Below, in pieces: positions 56,439-64,000 of a stretch of 64,000 nucleotides of DNA. The stretch covers positions 18,986,753 through 19,050,752 of the forward strand of contig NC_068349.1 of the NCBI RefSeq assembly GCF_014633365.1. Reading direction: 5' to 3'. Made by a program: the position numbers and the translations under genes. The stretch's first letter is position 1, and the number at the start of each line of letters is the position of its first letter. This DNA is from Diospyros lotus (taxonomy: Eukaryota > Streptophyta > Magnoliopsida > Ericales > Ebenaceae). A model generated the notes under the pieces. It saw only the letters and a list, made by a program, of their open reading frames with translations. It was not told the DNA's origin and did no database searches.

Positions 56439-57640
56439 TTAAATACCTGCATTGATTTGGGCATGCACTACATTATAAGAGGCATTGTTTTGTAAATTAA
56501 TTTTGAAAAGACCATCAGACAATGTACCGTTCCTAACAAGCTCAGATTTATAAAAGAAATCAAATGAGTTTTTCATAAAATTAAAGGAATATCCAAAAGG
56601 TACGAGTCTGGAAACTAAAATTAAATTCCTAGAGAAATTAGGAATATAAAAAGTCTTTTCTAAATCTAAAACAAAGCCAAAATGTAAAATCAGCCTGCAT
56701 GTCCCAATTGCATCCACATGTGAATGCATCTTGTTACCTGAATAGATGCTTTGTTCACTTTCCACTGGTTTCCTCTAGTTTAGAAAACCCTACAAGGTAT
56801 TTGCAATATGGATTGTAAAACCAGAATCAATCTACCATGTGTTATGAAAAATATCAATCATATTAGATTCATAACATACAACACAGTTAGATTACCTTTC
56901 TTCTCAAGCCATGACTTAAATTTGAGGCAATCCTTCTTCAGGTGTCCTTTCTTTTTGCAAAAGAAGCACTTGAATTCCTTCTTTATTTTAGGCTGGATGG
57001 GTATTTTACCTTTTCCTTTACGCCTTGCTTGAGTAGACTTATTCTTTCCTCGAGTGGCCATATATGCACTCTCTCCCATTTCTATAATCAGCCTCCCTTC
57101 TTCTTGAACACACATGGTCAATAATCCATTAATAGACCATTTATTTTTATGTGTGTTATAAGAAATTTTAAAGGGACCATACTGTTGTAGGAGAGAATTT
57201 AAAATGAAATGCACAAGGAAAGAATCAGACATCGTAACCTCCAGGGATTTCAATTGAGCTGCAATGTCCCTCATCTTCATGATGTGCTCACGCACACCTT
57301 TAATACCGGTGAGCCTCATTGATGATAACTTCATCATTAAGGTGCTGGCAAGTGCCTTATCTGAAGACTCAAACTGTTCATCAATAGCCTTCAGCAATTC
57401 GTTGACTATCTTGCATTCTGGAATTGAACCACGAATACTAGCAGAAATCTTAGTTCGAATGAACATCATACTGAGGCGATTAGATCGCTCCCATCGCTCA
57501 TGCTCAGCAATCAGAGCCTTAGTGCTAGTAGGATTGACTGCAGGTGGTTCAGATTTTTGGATTGCATAGTCGAAGTCCATGCACCCTAATTATAGAAGAA
57601 TCCTGTCCTTCCACTCCTTATAGTTATCACCATTCAAATT
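56439..57640 (-). pseudogene. Copia gag and protease (second element)
   Basis: Gag is open from 57,580 to 56,858 (MDFDYAIQKSEPP, WERSNRLSMMFIRTKIS, ALASTLMMKLSSMRL, VREHIMKMRDIAAQLKSLE, YNTHKNKWSINGLLTMC) and ends in a zinc knuckle CFFCKKKGHLKKDC. Further N-terminal residues (VPNLNGDNYKEWKDRI) lie upstream in frame, then a stop. Protease follows with IDSG (about 56,830) and open frame 56,765-56,439. A Trp codon just before IDSG is a stop. Confidence 0.88.
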
Positions 57641-57646
57641 AGGAAC

Positions 57647-59395
57647 TGTTAGATTTGAATAGCAATGGCACCAACACCAAGAAGTGGGTGAATTGGGTTG
57701 TTTTAAAAAGTTGATTGAACTTGAAAATCCTTTTGATGAAAAATGAGATTTTAGTGTAGGTGAGGATTAATGAAATGTTTGGGACAATAAATGAAACAAA
57801 AAGCACAAGCAAATAAGAGACACAACAATATATAGTAGTTCGACTTAAACCAAGCCTAATCCACTACCTTAACTCCTCACTAAGGATTTTTTAATCAATC
57901 CACTAAAAACCTCTTATCTCTCTGGATAAGCCCTCTGACAACAAGCTAGGAAATTACAATCTCTTGCTTAGAAAAACAAGCCCTCTAGCAACAAACTAGG
58001 TATTTCAATCCCTTACTTCAATAAACAAATCATCAAGCACAACAAGCTAGGAATCAAAGTCCTCCTACAAGCAATGTAGGCCCTCTAGCAAAACAAAATA
58101 GTAAAATTACAAAGAGATACAAGATAGGAGAAGATTTGAGAAACAATATTCTCAGTTACAAATTCTTTAAAAAATAAAGACAAGGCTTGATAATGAATTT
58201 AACAAAATGAATACAAAGCCTTGAAAAGAGAACAAATTTACCAATGAAGCACAACAATGATCTTAGCACTTGGGAGCTTGTAATGTAATCTCTTAGTTGG
58301 TTTGAATCACCCATTTGACTTGTATTTATAGTGCCTTGAGAGCCCATTCACGAATCTTGTCGTTGGTAGTGGAAAAGCCATTTTGGGAGAGTGGAAAAAC
58401 TAGTTGTTACATGTTGTCTGCGACAAACTGGTCAACAGGTGGATCAAGGCGGTTGGCAGCTTCTTAAGATCGATCGACAGGTCGCAATGCAGAGACGGTC
58501 GACAGCAAACAACAAAGAGCATATCTAACAACCGGTCGCAACAAGATTAGAACCGGTCGATAGGTCCATGTAACTAGTTGACAGGTTGGAACAAACAGTC
58601 GACATAAATATATTAGAATTACTTGACGATACCTTCCATTTACTTTAATACATAAATGTAAATAAGAAAGTACCCCCCATTTGGATTCAATAAAAATATC
58701 TAGAAAATCAAAATCCAGAACAATAAAAAAGTAGAATTTGGGTTTTAGTACAAATTCAGGATTTAGCAATTTTACCATCTCCAAAATACATACTTTATAT
58801 TTCTTGAAAAATTCATTAAAAATAATTTTAACACCAATGAATGTTAGCTATTAAAAAATCGGGATATAGTTTTCTAAAAAGAAAACATTTTCTTATATGT
58901 CTCCTTATAAAGTGCTAACCTTCCAGACTTAGAAAAATATTAAAACTCTATCAAAAGGAGTTTCGAAACATGATGCATGAACTAAAGGATTTTTTAGACA
59001 TTTGAATTTCGGGCCAAAACCTTTCATGCATGTTTCAAAATATGAAAAACTTATTTCGAAATATAAGATTAACATAAATAATTTTTCATACTTTTCAACA
59101 AACACATTTATGTTCTAGTTGGTCTTTTGTCTTAGAACAATTTTAGCTCTATGTTAACCAACGACTTCAAAGCTATTTTGAAAATCATTTTAGGAGATTC
59201 TTTTAAAACTAAATACTTGACTTTGCAAATCTCCATATGAATATGAATGAATTTAATTTGGTTTTCTTTTGAACAAAATAGACCTTGATATTGAAATTGA
59301 TATATGTTGAAAACCATAACCTTGACTCATGACTTAGGGATTAAGCTAATATATGTTTTTCATCATCAAAACTAATATATAAAAGTCAAACAACA
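57647..59395 (-). mobile_element. Solo LTR related to family X, 1,749 bp
   Basis: Ends TGTTAGATTTGAATAG ... AAAGTCAAACAACA with exact target duplication GGAAC (57,642-57,646 and 59,396-59,400). Its removal rejoins the Copia gag reading frame (…SDMKCDV then PNLNGDNYKEW). It shares the layout of family X (ACACCAAGAAGTGGGTGAATTGG near the left end, TAGTTCGACTTAAACCAAGCC, a minus-strand TATA near 58,320-58,332) but is clearly diverged. GGTCGACAG-type boxes at 58,430-58,615 replace the GTCGAC array. Confidence 0.88.
58430..58615. repeat. Cluster of GGTCRACAG-type boxes
   Basis: Includes GGTCAACAGG, GATCGACAGGTCG, CGGTCGACAGC, CCGGTCGCAAC, CCGGTCGATAGG, AGTTGACAGG and CAGTCGACAT. It lies just upstream (minus) of the LTR TATA-like site, as in the related LTRs. 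Confidence 0.65.
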
Positions 59396-59639
59396 GGAAC
59401 GTCACACTTCATATCAGATAAATTTATAGGTAAAGCAACTGCAAAAATAAGCATATAATCATACTCATGTAACTGAATGTGAGATTACTATAACTTAATG
59501 TCATGTTTTACCAATGTAAAGCATGCAACAATTATGAATCACTAATATATAACAACTGCCTATGGACTAAGTTACTACATTTAAATTGATTCATAATATG
59601 AACTTTATGATGTGACTAACAAATTATATTCCTTTTCTT

Positions 59640-60816
59640 AATTCCTGTGGGTAAATTAAAAAAATAATAATTTATTATCACATCCTAATTATTCACTCAA
59701 ATACAACAAAAAATCCTATGAGATAAAATTTATTATATTCAATATGATTAATCACAATTAATGTCATTTAACCTCATGTGATCTTGCAACTCAACATATA
59801 ATTTTAATTAATTAAAGATGGTGTGGCTAGTCTCTAATTAATCAAAATCATATTAATCACAAGAAATTTAAATAATTTAATCACAATAAATCATGCATAA
59901 GCAAGAAATTAATTTATGCATATATAACACCAATAATTATGCATAAACAATATCAATTCACTTAATCATGCATTAAAATTAACATGAGAATATAATTAAT
60001 TGCATATGCATGAACAATATCATGATCAAAATTATAAATAATTTACTTAAGCATGCAATTTAATAATTAAACAAGAGATTAATATAATCAATTGCATAAA
60101 AATAAATTATTATAAGCTGAAAATTAAATCTAACTCTTGCCTTCATGTGGGGTTAATTCAAACATTGCTTTTTGAGACATGTTTAGGAGAAACGGACCAC
60201 ACCAATGGAATCGGGGACTCCAAAAACCTTAAGTGGGACCCTTTTCCAAAGCTGGGTGGCTACCTAGGGCGGTGCGTGAGACTCACGAGCCTTGACACGA
60301 TGCGTGAGCCACACGCGCCCCATATGTACGGCCTAGATCCGACTCGGTGGTCTACCCGGCAACCCAACGGGCCGACCCACCTTCTTTTTTCCCAACAAAC
60401 AACAAGGGTTTTCAAACCCTTGCCATTGCCGCCGCCTCTGAAATGCCATAGCCAACACGCCATCGTCGCCGCCACCAACCACCTTCGTCGCCACGCCATC
60501 GTCGCCGCCACCAACCACCTTCGTCGCCACGCCATCGCTGCCACCACCAATCGCCTTCGCAGCCATTGTCGATTGCCATCACAACGACGAACATCGCGCA
60601 GGTCTATTAGGTGCCATAACCACCTCCTTCTTGTTCATCTGGTCATCGCCTTCATCAACCCATACCCATGGCAGTTGCCGGCGATTACCCAGCCAAAATG
60701 ATGACCCACATCATCCGCACATACGGCAATGGCAGAACGCATCCACCCAAACATAGACCCATCGACCATGGCTGCACCCAAGGCGAGTCATCGTCGCGAA
60801 ATCGATAGTGACCCAT
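59640..60816. other. Unresolved stretch: AT-rich leader then GC-rich segment with 36-bp minisatellite
   Basis: 59,640-60,120 is AT-rich without features. 60,150-60,816 is GC-rich; at about 60,459-60,560 a 36-bp unit (CGCCATCGTCGCCGCC, then ACCAACCACCTTCGTCGCCA) repeats nearly three times. This gives open frames on both strands that look like an artefact. It may belong to a missing LTR; I cannot show it. Confidence 0.45.
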
Positions 60817-61761
60817 CACTACAAGAAATGTGATGATTAGCTACGAATTTATAAGTGACGAGTAAAATTTTGTCACTAATACTCTATCATTAGTGATGAA
60901 ATATTACTTTCGTCACCAAGCACATAATCATTTAGATGTTTAGTGACGAAAGGTAAACTTTTGTCACTAATGCTCTAAAATATTAGGATGACATCAAATT
61001 ATTTATTTTGGCTACAACATCCATGATGCATTAGTGACGAATGTTTTTGTTATTAATGGTATTAAAAAATTATGACAAATAATTTGGTCACTAATTCTAA
61101 AACATAAATATGGACATGTTACGCCAAAATTATTAACTTATCGATGACAAAACAATTCTATCACTAATGGTGTTAACTATTAACAACTAACTTTTTCATC
61201 ACCATTTTAAGGATTTAAACCAATGCTGAAAATACTAGTTTATTAGTGACGAAATAATTTATAGTCAATAGATAATACATTTACTGACGAAATCTTTTGT
61301 CACTTTTTTAAGAATAAAAAATGTGAACAAATTAGTTGCAAAATTAATGATTTTATAGTGACAAAACTTTTACTAATAATGGTATTTAACTATTAACAAA
61401 TAATTTCATCACTAACTTAGAGATAAAATATGCATAACTGGACAACAAGTAATAAACTAATTATTAATAATGAATAAACATCCATTTGAAAATTAAAATT
61501 TTTATGGGTGCTCATTATTTACAATAATTAAATAAAAAGACTAATCAATTTATAATTATCAAATAATAAAAATTAAATTACAATGAAACCCATGATACGT
61601 ACCTACTTGATGTATGGGCATATGTAATTGTTACTAAAAATAAATAAGCATCAATGTTATTTAGAAAATATCAAGTTAATAAAAATGATATAATTTAATT
61701 GTCTAATAATGTTATTTAAACACGATATATGTATGAAAAGTTTATTTACTGGAAAAATTAT
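60817..61761 (+). mobile_element. CACTA (En/Spm) element 1, 5' end only
   Basis: Begins CACTACAAGAAATGTG. It is followed by many subterminal repeats of the type TTAGTGACGAAA and TTTTGTCACTAAT in both orientations up to about 61,400. Both the terminal motif and the dense subterminal repeats are typical of plant CACTA elements. No matching 3' end (...TTGTAGTG) and no transposase are seen. Confidence 0.75.
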
Positions 61762-62200
61762 CACTACAAAAAAACTGGCATTTAGCGGCGATTTTTTTGG
61801 CATTTAGCGGTGGTTTTTAACTGCCGCTAAATCAGTCGTCGCAGAGCATTTAGTAGAGATTTTGACCAACCGCTGGAATAACTGCCTCAAATCATATTTT
61901 TTGCGGCGGTTTTAAAACCGCCGCAAAATTAGTGATTTAGCAGCGGTTTTTAAAATATATAACGGCGGTTGAAAAACTGCCATTAAAATTAAAGTTTTTC
62001 AACCGCCGCAAAAATTAAGAAAAAAATTAAAATTTTTAATTTTAGTGGCAGTTTCTAAAACCGCTGCTAAAATTAAAACAAAATTAAAAATTTTAATTTC
62101 TCCCACCTACCCGCGCCCACCCACCAGCCCGTGCCACCCAGCCACGTGGCCGCATGTCCGCGTGCCATGCATGCTTGTAACCGCCTGATTTTGTCAACCT
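61762..62200 (+). mobile_element. CACTA element 2, 5' end with GCGGCGGTTTT palindromes
   Basis: Begins CACTACAAAAAAACTGG, then repeated TTTAGCGGCGGTTTT / AAAACCGCCGCTAAA units, including the perfect 30-bp palindrome at 61,899-61,928. A GC-rich piece follows at about 62,100-62,200. The 3' end is not found, so its extent to the right is open. Confidence 0.75.
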
Positions 62201-63164
62201 CGCTTGTTATATAACCGCATATATAAATTATATACCACTACTTTTCAGAATTATATTTTATATTTTTTAATATAGAAAGAAAAATATTAATTAATTTATT
62301 ATTTTTTAAAAGAGTAAAGGAATAAATTAAAAATAAATTCATTGAATTAAATTAACTAAATTAATTTATTAAAAATAAAAAAATTATATATTTTTTAAAA
62401 TTATTAAAATTTTGTTAAATTTATTTTTATTTTTATTTTTTTAAATTAAATTTTTAGTTAACTAGTGGTGATATATGAGAGAGTTTAATTTAAAAAAAAT
62501 AAATTTATTATTTTAAATAATTTTAACAAAATTGATAATTATAATTTTTTTAATCTTTAATCATGTTGAAAAAATTTAAGTTTACTTAATTATTCACTAT
62601 TCAATATGCTAATGGAGAACACTTTTAATTCAATATACTTATAATTTTTTTATTATATTATATTTATTTATAAATAAATATTATAAAATCTATAATATTA
62701 CAACTTAAAGACGTTCGTTATTTTTTATTTATTATATTATAATTATAAATATGAGTAAGAATAAGTTTTTTCAATAATAACAAAATTTTAAAAAAATAAA
62801 TTTTGATTTCTTCAATAGTCTTAAAAATATGATACCTTAAATATGAATTAGCATTGAAAAACCCTAGTATTTGACAACCTTAAATAATTTTTTATGAATT
62901 TGTTAACACATCACATTTTCAAGACTATAATATAATTATTAAAGTAATTAATAATTAATTAATCACTACCTTTGATTTAATACAAATTTTTGAGGGGAAA
63001 AATTCACCATTGATTGACACTTGGCAAAATACTTTATTTGACTATCATATTTTAATATTATATAAATATACATAGAATAAAGATATAAAAATAATATTTT
63101 AAATAAATAGATAATTTTCTATGACTTAATTAATAGTTTAAGTTATCTATTAATATTTCTCATA
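62201..63164. other. Very AT-rich stretch without recognisable genes
   Basis: Mostly A/T with no open frame of note. It may be the inside of a CACTA element or ordinary spacer. Confidence 0.4.
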
Positions 63165-64000
63165 TATTTAAAATTTATTATTAATTTTACAATAATTAGT
63201 ACATATTATTTCAAAACAATTGAAAGATTTAAATTATTAATGCAAATTACAAAATGTAAATTATTAATGCAATAAGTATTAAACGCAAATCATTAATGCA
63301 AGTTTTGGGGGAAAATTTTATTACTACTTATTATTTCAAAATAATTGAAAGATTTAAATTATTAATGCAAATTACAAAATACAAATTATTAATGCAATCA
63401 GTATTAATTGTAAATCATTAATGCAAGTTTTGGAGGGAAATTTCTTTTTTCAAGACTATCTTACTTTTATATATATAAAGATGCAAATTACAAAATATAA
63501 ATTATTAATACAATAAGTACTAAACGCAAATCATTAATTTTGGGAAAAATTTTATTACTACTTATTATTTCAAAACAATTGAAAATTTTAAATTATTAGT
63601 GCAAATTACAAAATACAAATTATTAATGCAATAAATATTAATTGTAAATCATTAATATAAGTTTCAGAGAGAAATTTCTTTTTTGAAGACTATCCTACTT
63701 TTATATATATAAATATGCAAATTACAAAATGTAAATTATTAATACAATAAGTACTAAATGAAAATCATTAATTTGGAGGAAAATTTTATTATTGCTTATT
63801 ATTTCAAAGCAATTGAAAATTTTAAATTATTAATGCAATCAGTATTAATTGTAAATCATTAATGCAAGTTTTGGGGGGAAATTTCTTTTTTCAAGACTAT
63901 CCTACTTTTATATATATAAAGATGCAAATTACAAAATGTAAATTATTAATACAATAAGGATTAAATGCAAATCATTAATGTAAGTTTTGGGGGAAAATTT
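63165..64000. repeat. AT-rich tandem array, about 207-241-bp unit, runs off right edge
   Basis: TGCAAATTACAAAAT recurs as unit starts at about 63,241, 63,482, 63,716 and 63,923 (steps 241, 234, 207). Each unit holds a GGGGAAAATTT or GAGGGAAATTT-type segment and, in most, TATCCTACTTTTATATATA. Within units, TTAAATTATTAATGCAA appears again, so each unit is itself a degenerate dimer. Confidence 0.8.

Larger units (their letters stand above)
51252..59640 (-). mobile_element. Second decayed Ty1/Copia, with two solo LTR insertions
   Basis: Minus-strand order: gag (from about 59,440, split by the solo LTR at 57,647-59,395, then 57,640-56,858), protease (56,840-56,439), pre-integrase (56,429-56,244), integrase (to about 55,197), RT (55,142-54,540), RNase H (to about 53,606), purine tract and 3' LTR (51,675-51,252). 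The coding end and purine tract are separated by the solo LTR at 51,924-53,513. The 5' LTR is missing or lies in the unresolved 59,640-60,816 stretch. Confidence 0.8.

Noticed and set aside
60147..60701. 184-codon plus frame and minus frames with repeated MAWRRRWLVAAT
   Set aside because: Produced by a 36-bp GC-rich tandem repeat open in several frames. No recognisable domain.

Overview
This is nuclear DNA from a flowering plant, most likely a eudicot. The AT-rich noncoding background, U2-type GT-AG introns, a LURP-one-related gene, a Cassandra element with its 5S-like promoter, and the crowd of Copia, Gypsy, hAT, CACTA and Tourist-like elements all point that way. I cannot name the species. 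Most of the window is layered transposable elements. I can support only two intact host genes.

Layout: 1-3,420 holds a decayed Ty3/Gypsy gag-protease on the minus strand, cut by a solo LTR (882-2,121). 4,990-14,459 is a decayed minus-strand Copia with one LTR, split by a 2.17-kb noncoding insertion (7,906-10,077) and by a 2.54-kb solo LTR (10,579-13,115, target duplication CTTAG). 15,017-33,642 is a seven-exon plus-strand gene for a predicted 682-aa basic, Ser-rich protein of unknown function. Its 10-kb third intron holds a Tourist-like element, a near-complete Copia with both LTRs (22,233-27,956) and a LINE 3' fragment. 37,179-38,054 (minus) is a two-exon LURP-one-related (LOR) gene of 235 aa, flanked by two copies of one MITE family in opposite orientation.

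40,503-51,204 holds three non-autonomous hAT elements with 8-bp target duplications (exact or 7/8), a Tourist MITE, a deleted Gypsy remnant, a long solo-LTR-like block with a Cassandra solo LTR inside it, and a mitoferrin-like pseudogene fragment. 51,252-59,600 is a second minus-strand Copia invaded by two solo LTRs (51,924-53,513 and 57,647-59,395). 60,817-64,000 has two CACTA 5' ends and an AT-rich tandem array that runs off the window.

The most unusual signal is in the solo LTRs. Two LTRs of one family (882-2,121 and 52-53 kb) each carry 11 exact GTCGAC palindromes in about 300 bp, many spaced 19-21 bp apart (about two helical turns), just upstream of the predicted LTR TATA box. Related CTGTCGAC-like boxes occur in three other LTR-like elements that look unrelated, and a variant (AGTCGAGTAA) fills a fourth. 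This suggests a shared cis-regulatory module of retroelements in this genome.
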